Position numbers and translations under genes: made by a program
Shown: in pieces, positions 45,869-54,218 of the stretch
How the letters are laid out: the number at the start of each line of letters is the position of its first letter
Position numbering within the stretch: position 1 is the stretch's first letter
Assembly (NCBI RefSeq): GCF_007830335.1
Contig: NZ_VLKU01000010.1
Span: 82,960 to 146,959 of the forward strand
Source: Paracoccus sulfuroxidans
Lineage (GTDB): Bacteria > Pseudomonadota > Alphaproteobacteria > Rhodobacterales > Rhodobacteraceae
Length of the DNA stretch: 64,000 bases
Direction of reading: 5' to 3'
The notes under the pieces: model-generated
The model's database searches: none
What the model saw: the letters and a program-made list of their open reading frames with translations, nothing else
What the model was told of the DNA's origin: nothing

Positions 45869-46795
45869 ATGAGCAACAAACTGAAGGCCGTCATCATCGG
45901 GCCGGGAAATATCGGCACCGATCTTTTGATGAAGATGCAAAGATCGCCTTGGATCGAGCCCATCTGGATGGTCGGTGTGGATCCGGCTTCCCCCGGCCTG
46001 CAGCGCGCCGCCGAGATGGGTATCCGGACAACGGCCGAGGGCGTTGACGGCGTCCTGCCCCATATCCTGTCTGACGACATCCGGATCGCTTTCGACGCGA
46101 CCTCGGCCTATGCGCATGCGGAAAACTCGCGCAAGCTGAACGCGCTTGGCGTGGTGATGATCGACCTGACCCCCGCCGCCATCGGCCCTTTCTGCATTCC
46201 GCCGGTCAACCTTGCCGACCACGCCAGGGCGACGTGCATGAACGTCAATATGGTGACCTGCGGCGGACAGGCCACGATCCCGATGATCGCCGCCGTCAGC
46301 CGGGTCCAGCCAATCAGCTATGGCGAGATCATCGCCTCGGTCGCGTCCCGCTCGGTCGGGCCGGGAACGCGGCGCAACATCGATGAGTTCACGCAAACCA
46401 CGGCCCGGGCAATCGAGACAGTCGGCGGCGCCAAGACCGGCAAGGCGATCATCATCGTCAACCCGGCCGAGCCGCCCCTGATGATGCGCGACACCGTGCA
46501 TGTGCTAACCGAAGACGCCCCCGATGAGGCCGCCATCCGCGACAGTGTCCATGCCATGGTGGCCGAGGTCCGCAAATATGTCCCCGGCTACAAGCTGGTC
46601 AACGGCCCCGTTTTCGACGGCAATCGCGTGTCGATCTTCCTTGAGGTCGAAGGCTTGGGCGATTTCCTTCCGCGCTATGCGGGTAATCTGGACATCATGA
46701 CGGCCGCAGCCCTGCGCACGGCCGAGTTTTTCGCCGAAGAATCGAGCCTCGGCAATTTCCACTTTCCCAGCCGTGAACCGGAGGTCGCCCGATGA
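45869..46795 (+). CDS. mhpF: Acetaldehyde dehydrogenase (acylating)
   Basis: Converts acetaldehyde, NAD and CoA to acetyl-CoA; partner of the aldolase encoded next, from which it receives acetaldehyde through a channel. The 308 residues show [10 protein letters not shown] near residue 12, FDATSAYAH near 75, the catalytic cysteine in [12 protein letters not shown] near 130 and [14 protein letters not shown] near 200, typical of MhpF/BphJ/DmpF. The usual third partner, 2-oxopent-4-enoate hydratase (MhpD), is not beside it. The ribosome site is weak. Confidence 0.93.
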   Translation: MSNKLKAVIIGPGNIGTDLLMKMQRSPWIEPIWMVGVDPASPGLQRAAEMGIRTTAEGVDGVLPHILSDDIRIAFDATSAYAHAENSRKLNALGVVMIDLTPAAIGPFCIPPVNLADHARATCMNVNMVTCGGQATIPMIAAVSRVQPISYGEIIASVASRSVGPGTRRNIDEFTQTTARAIETVGGAKTGKAIIIVNPAEPPLMMRDTVHVLTEDAPDEAAIRDSVHAMVAEVRKYVPGYKLVNGPVFDGNRVSIFLEVEGLGDFLPRYAGNLDIMTAAALRTAEFFAEESSLGNFHFPSREPEVAR

Positions 46796-47808
46796 TCGCG
46801 CCAAAGATCACCATTCACGAAATGAGCCTGCGCGACGGCATGCATCCGCTGCGCCATCAGATGACGCCTCAGCAGATGGTCAGCATCGCCCGCGCCGCTG
46901 ATGATGCGGGCATCCCATGGATCGAGGTCACGCATGGGGACGGGCTGGGTGGCTCGTCGCTGAACTATGGATTCAGCGCGCATGAGGACACGGAATATCT
47001 GCGCGCGGTCGTGCCCCAGATGAAATCCGCCAAGGTCTCGGCCCTGCTTATCCCCGGGATTGGCACCGTCGATGCGCTGAAAGCGGCGATGGATTGCGGC
47101 ATTGCGGGTGTCCGGGTCGCGACCCATTGCACCGAAGCCGATTGCGCCGAGCAGCATATCGCCTTCGCGGCGAAGTCGGGCCTCGATACGGTCGGGTTCC
47201 TGATGATGGCGCATCGCGCGACGCCCGAGCAATTGGCCCGGCAGGCGCAGATCATGGAGGCATCGGGCGCGACAACCGTCTATTGCACGGATTCCGCGGG
47301 CTACATGCTGCCCAGCGATGTGACGGCCCGCATATCGGCGCTTCGCGACGCCCTTTCGCCCCAGACCATCATCGGCTTTCATGCCCATCATAATCTGGGC
47401 ATGGGCATCGCCAACTCGGTCGCGGCCATCGATGCCGGGGCGACCCGTATCGACGGGGCATTGGCCGGGCTGGGTGCCGGGGCGGGCAATGCGCCGACCG
47501 AGCTTCTGGTCGCTGTCGCCGCGCGCATGGGGATCGAGACGGGGATCGACCTTTTCAAGGTCCTCGACGCCGCCGAGGATCTGGTTGTTCCGATGATGGA
47601 GCGCCCGATCCGGGTTGATCGCAACGCGCTGATCCTTGGCTATGCGGGGGTCTATTCCTCATTCCTGCTTTTCGCCGAGCGAGCCGAGAAGCGCTATGGC
47701 ATCCCCGCCTCCGAGCTGCTGCTGACCATGGGGCAACGCGGGATGGTCGGCGGCCAGGAGGATATGATCGAGGATCTGGCGCTGACGATGGCAGCAGCAC
47801 GGGGGTAG
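46792..47808 (+). CDS. mhpE: 4-hydroxy-2-oxovalerate aldolase
   Basis: Splits 4-hydroxy-2-oxovalerate (or a homologue) to pyruvate and acetaldehyde (or propanal). The 338 residues carry the DRE-TIM motif [13 protein letters not shown] near residue 12, the metal-binding [14 protein letters not shown] near 195 and [20 protein letters not shown] near 225, as in DmpG/MhpE/BphI. It is coupled to mhpF by an ATGA overlap and followed by a strong hairpin. Confidence 0.93.
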   Translation: MIAPKITIHEMSLRDGMHPLRHQMTPQQMVSIARAADDAGIPWIEVTHGDGLGGSSLNYGFSAHEDTEYLRAVVPQMKSAKVSALLIPGIGTVDALKAAMDCGIAGVRVATHCTEADCAEQHIAFAAKSGLDTVGFLMMAHRATPEQLARQAQIMEASGATTVYCTDSAGYMLPSDVTARISALRDALSPQTIIGFHAHHNLGMGIANSVAAIDAGATRIDGALAGLGAGAGNAPTELLVAVAARMGIETGIDLFKVLDAAEDLVVPMMERPIRVDRNALILGYAGVYSSFLLFAERAEKRYGIPASELLLTMGQRGMVGGQEDMIEDLALTMAAARG

Positions 47809-47853
47809 CCCATGCTATTTTGCCAGAAGGATCACGAAGGCCTCTGACGCAGA

Positions 47854-47878
47854 ATGCCGGGGAATTCATCCCCGGCAT
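47854..47878. terminator. Intrinsic terminator between mhpE and the monooxygenase gene
   Basis: Perfect 9-bp stem ATGCCGGGG/CCCCGGCAT (47854-47862, 47870-47878) with a 7-nt loop between convergent genes; CGCATTTTC follows on the plus strand. Confidence 0.75.
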
Positions 47879-47896
47879 CGCATTTTCAGGCCTGAC

Positions 47897-49366
47897 TTAT
47901 GCAGATTTCCGCTTGCGGTCGAACGAGACGAGCTCCTGCTCATCGAAGGTCGAGGGCCGGGTCAGGTCGGCAACGCTTGGCTTTCCGACGTAATGCGGTC
48001 CCCAGGCGGCGGCAGGATGCGTCGCCTCGACCCTGCCGTCAGGCGTGCCGATCAGCTTTTTGCGGAGCGAGCCGTCGGTATAGGAGGTCTGCGCCCGGCC
48101 ACGGCGAACCAGCTCCGGAACGACATAGTCGATGAAATCGGTCGTCGTGCCGGGGGTGATCGCATAGGCGAGGTTGAACCCGTCCACGCCGCCCTCGTCG
48201 ACCCATCTCTCCAGCATATCGGCGACCTTCTCGGGGCCGCCGACCAGAACCGGGCCAAGCCCACCGATGCAGCGATGACGGATCACGTCGCGGACGGTCC
48301 AGACCTTGCCATCTTCGGCATTGGTCAGCGATTCCAGCGTGGTCCGCAGGCTATCGTTCGGCACGGCCTCCAGCGGCGCATCCGGATCGAGCTTCGAAAA
48401 ATCGATCCCGGTCCAGCCGCCGTAAAGCGCAAGCATCCCCTCGGGGTTCGCATATTCAAGGAACTCCTCGTACTTCGCCTCGGCCGCCTCATCATCGGCA
48501 GCGGTGATGACGGTCAGCAGCGTGAAGATCTTGATCGAATCCGCGCTACGCCCGGCTTCCACCGCAAGGCGGCGGATGTCTTCGGTCACGGGCTTTGCCG
48601 CTTCCGGGCTGGTCGTCAGGATGAACATGCCCTCGGCATGGTTCGAGGCAAACTGCCGCCCCCGACCCGAGGCCCCTGCCTGGAAGATGACCGGCGTGCG
48701 CTGCGGTGAGGGTTCACAAAGGTGGTAGCCCGGGACCTTGAAATACTCACCCTCATGCGCAATCGGATGGATTTTCGAGGCATCGGCAAAGACGCCGCTG
48801 GCCTTGTCGCGCTTGACGGCCGCGTCCTCCCAGCTGCCCTCCCACAGCTTGTAGATGACCTCCATATATTCATCGGCCATGTCATAGCGCTGGTCATGGG
48901 TCATCTGCTTGTCCATGCCCAGATTGACCGCCGCGCTGTTGAGATAAGAGGAGACGACGTTCCACGCGACCCGGCCCTTGGTCAGGTGGTCCAGCGTCGA
49001 AAGACGCCGGGCCAGCAGATAGGGATGCTCATAGGTGATCGCGGCCGTCACGCCGAAACCGACATGTTTCGTCACCGCCGCCATAGCCGAGATCGCGGCG
49101 AAGGGATCATTCACCGGGACCTGCGCCGCGTCCTTGAGCGCCGCCTCGCCCGAGCCGCGATAGACGTCATAGACCCCGACGACATCGGCGATGAACAGCG
49201 TGTCGAAATGGCCGCGTTCCAGCTCGATCGCCATATTGGTCCAGTATTCAATGTCATTATAGCGTGCGGCCTGACTGCTTGGATGCGTCCACATGCCGGT
49301 CGATTGATGGCTGACACAGGTCATGTCGAAGGCATTCAGGATAATTCGCTTCTTTTCAGTTGCCAT
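47897..49366 (-). CDS. dmoA: FMNH2-dependent monooxygenase, NtaA/DmoA family (LLM class)
   Basis: Oxygenase component of a two-component flavin system, 489 residues. It has the bacterial-luciferase-like barrel of the NtaA/SnaA/DszA/DmoA branch: LNAFDMTCVSHQSTGMWTHP at the start, DTLFIADVVGVYDVYRG near 55, ITYEHPYLLARRLSTLDHLTKGRVAWNVVSSYL near 105 and VIFQAGASGRGRQFASNHAEGMF near 230. By recall it is closest to dimethylsulfide monooxygenase (DmoA), which turns DMS into methanethiol and formaldehyde. The co-encoded sulfite dehydrogenase fits an organosulfur substrate. Start at 49366 has GGAAGGA. Alternatives are another thioether, a sulfone, or an aminopolycarboxylate. Confidence 0.85.
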   Translation of the reverse strand: MATEKKRIILNAFDMTCVSHQSTGMWTHPSSQAARYNDIEYWTNMAIELERGHFDTLFIADVVGVYDVYRGSGEAALKDAAQVPVNDPFAAISAMAAVTKHVGFGVTAAITYEHPYLLARRLSTLDHLTKGRVAWNVVSSYLNSAAVNLGMDKQMTHDQRYDMADEYMEVIYKLWEGSWEDAAVKRDKASGVFADASKIHPIAHEGEYFKVPGYHLCEPSPQRTPVIFQAGASGRGRQFASNHAEGMFILTTSPEAAKPVTEDIRRLAVEAGRSADSIKIFTLLTVITAADDEAAEAKYEEFLEYANPEGMLALYGGWTGIDFSKLDPDAPLEAVPNDSLRTTLESLTNAEDGKVWTVRDVIRHRCIGGLGPVLVGGPEKVADMLERWVDEGGVDGFNLAYAITPGTTTDFIDYVVPELVRRGRAQTSYTDGSLRKKLIGTPDGRVEATHPAAAWGPHYVGKPSVADLTRPSTFDEQELVSFDRKRKSA

Positions 49367-49447
49367 GAGAGGTCCTTCCTTTCCACATGTTTCATCGTTC
49401 CGCCGGAGGTGCTCCGGTGGCGGGGTCGTCCTAGATGATCGGGCCAA

Positions 49448-50011
49448 TCAGTTGTCGGCCCGACCCCAGCTCAGTCTGAGATCGTAGGTGTCGCCGGGGT
49501 AGAAACCGTCGGCATTCGGCATCTTCACTTGCGCCAGCGCGCCCGCGTCCAGCGCCGCATCCTCGGGCAGAATGCCGCCACGATTGAGAATGAAGGCAGA
49601 AATCGCATAGACCTCGTCATCGGTCAGCGAGCCCGGATCATCGAAGGGCATCGCGCGTTTGACATAGTCGAACAGCGTCTCGGCATGCGGCCAATAGCTT
49701 TCGACAGTCTTGACGGGCTTGTCCGAGGCCAGCGAACCGCGACCTCCGACCAGCTTTGCCCCGCCAGTTTCCGGGATGCCCTCAAGCTCTTCGCCGTGGC
49801 AATGGGCGCAGCGTTCGCCGTAAAGGTCCCTACCCTGAGCGACCGTGCCGCTGCCAGCGGGAAGATCGCCCCCGCCCGGCGCATAGGCGGCCATTCCCTT
49901 CAGATCATCCGGGCCGATGGGTGAGCCCCAGCTCTCGGCCCCTTCGGCCAGGGCAGACAACGGCGCCAAGGCAAGGCAGGCGCAGATTGCGAACGCATCA
50001 AACCTGAACAT
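49448..50011 (-). CDS. Periplasmic mono-haem cytochrome c, sulfite dehydrogenase partner
   Basis: A 187-residue exported cytochrome c. A signal peptide ends near SALAEGAE; a single haem site CAHCH is at about residue 68, and an axial-methionine candidate lies in KRAMPFDDPGSLTDDEVYAISAFIL near 118, a pattern shared with SoxD/SorB-type cytochromes. Its start lies 14 bp inside the end of the molybdenum sulfite dehydrogenase gene, so it very likely takes electrons from that enzyme. It is much shorter than the dihaem SoxD. Confidence 0.87.
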   Translation of the reverse strand: MFRFDAFAICACLALAPLSALAEGAESWGSPIGPDDLKGMAAYAPGGGDLPAGSGTVAQGRDLYGERCAHCHGEELEGIPETGGAKLVGGRGSLASDKPVKTVESYWPHAETLFDYVKRAMPFDDPGSLTDDEVYAISAFILNRGGILPEDAALDAGALAQVKMPNADGFYPGDTYDLRLSWGRADN

Positions 50012-51329
50012 TGGTCACCTCTCCTGCGGCATCGACGGCCCAGCTTTGAATGGCATTGTAGTGATAGACCGAGTTCACGCCGCGCATCTCGATCAGATCG
50101 CCCCGCGTCAGCTGGCGGGCGCCGGTTTCGTCCCAGCAGCGGCTTTGCAGAACCGCCTCGCTGCCGTCCCAATGCCAGGGAAAGCTGAAGCGAACGGTGC
50201 ATTGCGGTTCGGGCTGGGTATCCAGCCGCGCGGGTGCCCAGGTCTTCCCGCCATCGGTCGAGATATCGACCGCCTGCACGCGGCCTCTGCCGGTCCAGGC
50301 GAAGCCCGTGATCTCGTAATGGCCGGGTTTCGGCAGCTTCATCTCGCCCGAGGGGAAAGTGATGACCGATTTCGGGTCCATCTCCAGCGTAAACAGCTTC
50401 GCCCGCCCGTCGCTGTAGAGATCCGAGTATTTCGAGGTCTCCTCGCGGGTCATGAAGGGCTTGTCGGACACCTGCAGGCGGCGCAGCCATTTGATATGGG
50501 TATTGCCCTCATAGCCCGGCAGCAGCAGACGCAGCGGATAGCCCTGTTCGGGACGCAGCGCCTCGCCGTTCTGGCCATAGACGATCATCCCGTCGCGCAT
50601 CAGCTTGTCCATCGGGATCGAGCGCGTCATCACTGCCGCATCCGCGCCTTCAGCCAGCACCCAATCCGCCTGCGGGTCCAGATTGACCGCCCGCGCCAGC
50701 GTCGAGAACAGCACGCCCGTCCATTCCGAAGTCGACAGGAGCCCATGCGTGCGCTGGACATTCTTCGCAGTGACGCCTTTCCATTCGGTCAGCGTGTTGC
50801 CCGAGCATTCGATGAAATGCTTGCGCGTGACCGAGGGCAGAGCCTTCAGATCGGCCATCGAGAACTTCTTCGCCTCGGCGACCATCCCGTGAACGAACAG
50901 GTTGTGATGCGTCGGGTCGATGGTCGGGATGCCGCCGTGATGGCGTTCGAAATGCAGGCCCGACGGCGTCAGGTTCCCCAGCATCGCGGCCAGCGGCGTA
51001 AAGGTCCAGGAGGTGGTGTCGGTCGGATTGTCCTCCTTGATGCGCACTTCGGTCTCAAATTGCGAACGGGTGCCGTAACCGCCGTCCTCCAGCAGGGCGC
51101 GGCCCATTTCTTTGGTCGGATCGGCGGGCACGTCGTAAAGAACCGCGCCCGGCGGGGCTTTGGCGGCCTCTTGCGCCGCGGCGACGCCCACCGAGGCCGC
51201 AAGGAAGCCCGCGCCTGCGCCGACGGTTCGTCCCAGAAAGGCACGGCGGGGCAGATCCGGGCGCATCCCGTCCCGGCAATCACATTCGTCGGCGGTCGCG
51301 CCTGACGGTCCTGCGTTGGTTTGCATCAT
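49998..51329 (-). CDS. soxC: Sulfite dehydrogenase molybdenum subunit, SoxC-like
   Basis: A 443-residue periplasmic molybdopterin oxidoreductase of the sulfite oxidase family. A Tat signal (LPRRAFLGRTVGAGAGFLAA) lies near residues 28-50. The Mo-ligating cysteine is in RKHFIECSGN near 170; GYPLRLLLPGYEGNTHIKWLRRL near 275 and REETSKYSDL are typical of SoxC, and a C-terminal Ig-like dimer domain follows. In Sox systems SoxC works with SoxD; here no other sox genes are present, so direct oxidation of sulfite with the adjacent cytochrome is inferred. Start at 51329 has GGAGGG. Confidence 0.88.
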   Translation of the reverse strand: MMQTNAGPSGATADECDCRDGMRPDLPRRAFLGRTVGAGAGFLAASVGVAAAQEAAKAPPGAVLYDVPADPTKEMGRALLEDGGYGTRSQFETEVRIKEDNPTDTTSWTFTPLAAMLGNLTPSGLHFERHHGGIPTIDPTHHNLFVHGMVAEAKKFSMADLKALPSVTRKHFIECSGNTLTEWKGVTAKNVQRTHGLLSTSEWTGVLFSTLARAVNLDPQADWVLAEGADAAVMTRSIPMDKLMRDGMIVYGQNGEALRPEQGYPLRLLLPGYEGNTHIKWLRRLQVSDKPFMTREETSKYSDLYSDGRAKLFTLEMDPKSVITFPSGEMKLPKPGHYEITGFAWTGRGRVQAVDISTDGGKTWAPARLDTQPEPQCTVRFSFPWHWDGSEAVLQSRCWDETGARQLTRGDLIEMRGVNSVYHYNAIQSWAVDAAGEVTNVQV

Positions 51330-51382
51330 CCTCACCCTCCCTGGTCGTGATGTCACATGCCGTCTGATGACGGTCTTGGCTG

Positions 51383-51823
51383 TCAGATCTGGTGGAAGCG
51401 CCGTGCCTCCGCGATATCATCCTGAATTTGCGTCATGAATTCGCCGATATTGGCGAAGCGGGCTTCAGGGCGCAGATAGAGATCGAACCGCACGGCAAGC
51501 ATGGCGCCATAGATATTGCGTCCGAAATCGAACAGATGGACCTCCAGCAGCGGCGCGCCATCGTCGAAATGCGGGCGCGTTCCCCAGGAGGCGATCCCGG
51601 CCACAGCCTCACCGGCCAGAAAGGCGGTAACCGCATAGATGCCGAAAGCGGGTGCATTCTCGGGCGAGATCGCCAGATTGGCCGTGGGGATCCCCAGCTC
51701 GCGCCCCAGCTTGTTTCCGTGAATGACGCGCCCGGTCAAAAGCCGAGGGCGCGTGGCCCGGGACGCCGCGAAAAGAGCCGCCTCACGCGATGCTTCGGCG
51801 ATGAAGTCGATCTGCTCAATCAT
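51383..51823 (-). CDS. Single-domain riboflavin kinase (FMN-forming)
   Basis: Phosphorylates riboflavin to FMN. The 146 residues match only the kinase half of the bacterial bifunctional RibF: LTGRVIHGNKLGRELGIPTANL near residue 32 (with the PTAN nucleotide motif), then GIYAV, WGTRPHFDDGAPLLEVHLFDF near 85 and a C-terminal LRPEARFANIGEFMTQIQDD. The FMN adenylyltransferase domain that makes FAD is missing. A single-domain kinase would raise FMN without FAD, which is exactly the cofactor needed by the flavin reductases and monooxygenase of this operon. Start at 51823 has GGAGGGG at 9 nt. Confidence 0.88.
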   Translation of the reverse strand: MIEQIDFIAEASREAALFAASRATRPRLLTGRVIHGNKLGRELGIPTANLAISPENAPAFGIYAVTAFLAGEAVAGIASWGTRPHFDDGAPLLEVHLFDFGRNIYGAMLAVRFDLYLRPEARFANIGEFMTQIQDDIAEARRFHQI

Positions 51824-51869
51824 CTTGCGGAACCCCTCCCAAAGTTCGTGCAATGCGATCTGGCGTGTC

Positions 51870-52385
51870 CTAGCCGGCCATCGGCGCGACCGCGCCGTAA
51901 CGTCCGTCGTAATAGACCAGCGGGGGCTTGCCGCTGATTTCAGTCTGCTCGATCCGGCCAAAGAAAATCGTATGGGTCCCGACATCCATCACCTGACTGA
52001 CCGTGCAAACCATCGCCGCCGCCGCATCGGTGATGACCGGAACGCCCGTTTCGGTCAGATGGTGCGGCACCGAGGCGAAGACGTCATCGGCCTTGGTGCC
52101 AAAGCGTTCGGCCACCTCGCGCTGGTCCGCTGCGATGACGTTGACGGTGAAAGCGCTCTTGTTGGCGATATGAGGATAGGTCCGGGTCGAGCGATTGACG
52201 GCAATCAGAAGCGTCGGCGGCTCGGCGCAGACGCTGCAGACAGCGGTCGCGGTGAAGCCATATAGCGCGCCCTCGTTTTCGGTGCTGATCACCGTCACGG
52301 TGCCCGCCAGGCTGCGCATCACCTTGCGAAAATCATCGCTGCCAACACCCTGAGGTGCCATGTCAATCCGGGATTGCTCGGTCAT
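51870..52385 (-). CDS. dmoB: NAD(P)H:flavin reductase, DmoB-like
   Basis: Flavin_Reduct-family protein of 171 residues that supplies FMNH2 to a two-component monooxygenase. Motifs: DDFRKVMRSLAGTVTVISTE near residue 20, GFTATAVCSVCAEPPTLLIAVNRSTRT near 48, FTVNVIAADQREVAERFG near 82 and GTHTIFFGRI near 142. It resembles NtaB, HpaC and DmoB reductases. It is in the same operon as the DmoA-like oxygenase, its presumed partner. Start supported by GGAG at 8 nt. Confidence 0.87.
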   Translation of the reverse strand: MTEQSRIDMAPQGVGSDDFRKVMRSLAGTVTVISTENEGALYGFTATAVCSVCAEPPTLLIAVNRSTRTYPHIANKSAFTVNVIAADQREVAERFGTKADDVFASVPHHLTETGVPVITDAAAAMVCTVSQVMDVGTHTIFFGRIEQTEISGKPPLVYYDGRYGAVAPMAG

Positions 52386-52446
52386 GATGAGGTCTCCGAT
52401 ATGAGAAAATCTTTGCGTTGCCCGGCGCTAAACGCAGGCTCACGGA

Positions 52447-53100
52447 TCAGGCCCGGGGCTCATTGCGCTGGCGCCAGGCGATCAGGTCGGAAATCGTGCC
52501 GAGCGGCATGCCAAACCTGTCGGCCCAGATCCGCAGCTCGGGCAGACGCGCCATGCGCCCGTCGTCCAGCATAATCTCGCAGATCACGGCGGCGGGGGTG
52601 AGGCCGCAGATGCGCGAAATATCGACCGAGGCTTCGGTGTGGCCGGGACGCTCAAGCACGCCGCCCTTGCGTGCGATCAGCGGGAACATATGTCCCGGCG
52701 AACAGATCCGCTCGGGGCTGGCATCGAAGGCAATCGCTTCGGCAATCGTATGCGCGCGGTCGGCGGCTGAGATTCCGGTGGTGATCCCGGTGCGTGCCTC
52801 GATCGACTGGGTGAAGGCGGTCTGGCGCAGGCAGTGGCTGCTGCCCTGATTGGCGCGATGAAGACCAAGCCGCGCGGCGTGATCTTCCGTCAGGGTCAGA
52901 CAAATCAGACCGCTCGCCTGCTTAGCCATGAGGGTGATGACCTCGGCCGTCGCAAAATCGGCCGGGACGATGATATCGCCTTCGTTCTCACGGTCCTCGT
53001 CATCGATCAGCACATAGGGGCGACCTGCGGCGGCGGCGACAAACACCTCCTCGATGGGATCGACATGACAAGCGAATTCGGTCTGACGTGAAATGATCAT
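52447..53100 (-). CDS. ribB: 3,4-dihydroxy-2-butanone-4-phosphate synthase (RibB)
   Basis: Makes the four-carbon unit of riboflavin from ribulose 5-phosphate. The 217 residues show the acidic loop [16 protein letters not shown] near residue 31, [18 protein letters not shown] near 102, and [16 protein letters not shown] near 150, all diagnostic. There is no GTP cyclohydrolase II domain attached, unlike RibBA of many alphaproteobacteria, so this is probably an extra dedicated copy serving this operon. It overlaps the upstream FMN reductase gene by ATGA. Confidence 0.93.
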   Translation of the reverse strand: MIISRQTEFACHVDPIEEVFVAAAAGRPYVLIDDEDRENEGDIIVPADFATAEVITLMAKQASGLICLTLTEDHAARLGLHRANQGSSHCLRQTAFTQSIEARTGITTGISAADRAHTIAEAIAFDASPERICSPGHMFPLIARKGGVLERPGHTEASVDISRICGLTPAAVICEIMLDDGRMARLPELRIWADRFGMPLGTISDLIAWRQRNEPRA

Positions 53101-53738
53101 GGAGATACCCTCGAAGTCGGTTTCTTGCTGGTGAAAGAGACGACGCCCCTGCCACCTTCATCTTGTCTGGCACCGCTGCGAGGCGAGAAGCTTTCCAGCC
53201 CCATGCAGCTGCGCATCGTGTACATCTGCACTGCTTCAAGCGCGGTCATCTGCGCGGCATCCCGCAGCCTGCGAGACAGCGCGCCCTCGTCGCTGATCTC
53301 GTGCTGGGTCGCAAACAGCGTGGTCGACGTCGTGACGATCCCGATTGAGCTGAACAGAGGCCGCATCTGATGTTCAAGCATCAGCCCGTGCATCGGCGTT
53401 TCTCCGTTCGCGACCGGAACCGCAATTCGGCCTTTCATGCAATCCTCATCCAGAAGATCGAAGAATTGTTTCAACAGCCCCGTATAAGAGGCGCGATAAA
53501 CCGGCGTGCCGACGATCAGAATTTCTGCATTTTCAGCCTGCCGCAGAATGCTTTCTCCTTTGGCAGAAATATCGCAACGCTGAGGCGCACTAAACAGGTC
53601 AGTTGCCACCTCGCTTAGTTCAATCAGTCGCAATTCCAGCGCAATGCTTTCCCCCATCGCCGCGCAAAGCTCGGCCAGAAGATGCTGCGTCCGAGACGGT
53701 TTGTGCGGGCTTCCGTTGATGCTTGCGACGACGACCAC
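53097..53738 (-). CDS. NAD(P)H-dependent FMN reductase, SsuE/MsuE type
   Basis: Flavodoxin-like FMN reductase of 213 residues: VVVVASINGSPHKPSRTQHL at the start and VGTPVYRASYTGLLKQFFDLLDE near 77, a hallmark of SsuE/MsuE proteins that feed FMNH2 to alkanesulfonate oxygenases. It is the first gene of the operon and is not related to the Flavin_Reduct-type enzyme at 51870, so the operon has two kinds of reductase. The start is GTG at 53738, preceded by GGAGG at 5 nt. Confidence 0.87.
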   Translation of the reverse strand: MVVVASINGSPHKPSRTQHLLAELCAAMGESIALELRLIELSEVATDLFSAPQRCDISAKGESILRQAENAEILIVGTPVYRASYTGLLKQFFDLLDEDCMKGRIAVPVANGETPMHGLMLEHQMRPLFSSIGIVTTSTTLFATQHEISDEGALSRRLRDAAQMTALEAVQMYTMRSCMGLESFSPRSGARQDEGGRGVVSFTSKKPTSRVSP

Positions 53739-54218
53739 GACCCCCTCCCGAAGCTCTGTATCGACCGTTCCATACTGACACAGGAATCGACCAAATCAAC
53801 ACAAAGTTTGCGGCTCTCCTTGGCGTATCCTGTGAGATTTCTCAGCTGAAAAACTTAATTATCAAATTGAATTTGTTTATATATTTTAGACGACAGGCCT
53901 CCTGCGCTCGCCTGCCGCACTTTGGTCTAGCCGCAAGCGCAGCCCAAAGCTCAGATCCGAGCCAAGCTGTCCGAGAGCCATACTAAAGTATGAATATCTG
54001 CCCTGCGAGCGCCCGCAGAACACCCTCACGCCGCCCGGCCACCTGATTCGAGCATTTCAGCGCGCATGACCAGGTTCATACCTTTGCTCTATGCGAAACC
54101 TATAATCCTTCATCGGATATGTCTTTGAAAGATTCCGATAAGACAATTCGCCCATATGGAGAAATCAGGCGTGGGAGTAAATTGAAGCCTTGCATCAACG
54201 CAAGCGGAAGGACCGAAT
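53739..54218. other. Divergent intergenic region (480 bp)
   Basis: Between the FMN reductase (minus) and the ten-helix membrane protein (plus). A very AT-rich tract at about 53845-53890 is likely to hold the promoter of the flavin/sulfur operon. ATCGGA (54112-54117) and TCCGAT (54134-54139) form a spaced inverted repeat near the plus-strand gene. GGAAGGA precedes its ATG. No small gene is convincing. Confidence 0.5.

Noticed and set aside
49998..51329. Part of a full Sox thiosulfate-oxidation locus
   Set aside because: No soxXYZAB genes are nearby; the context is flavin and organosulfur metabolism.
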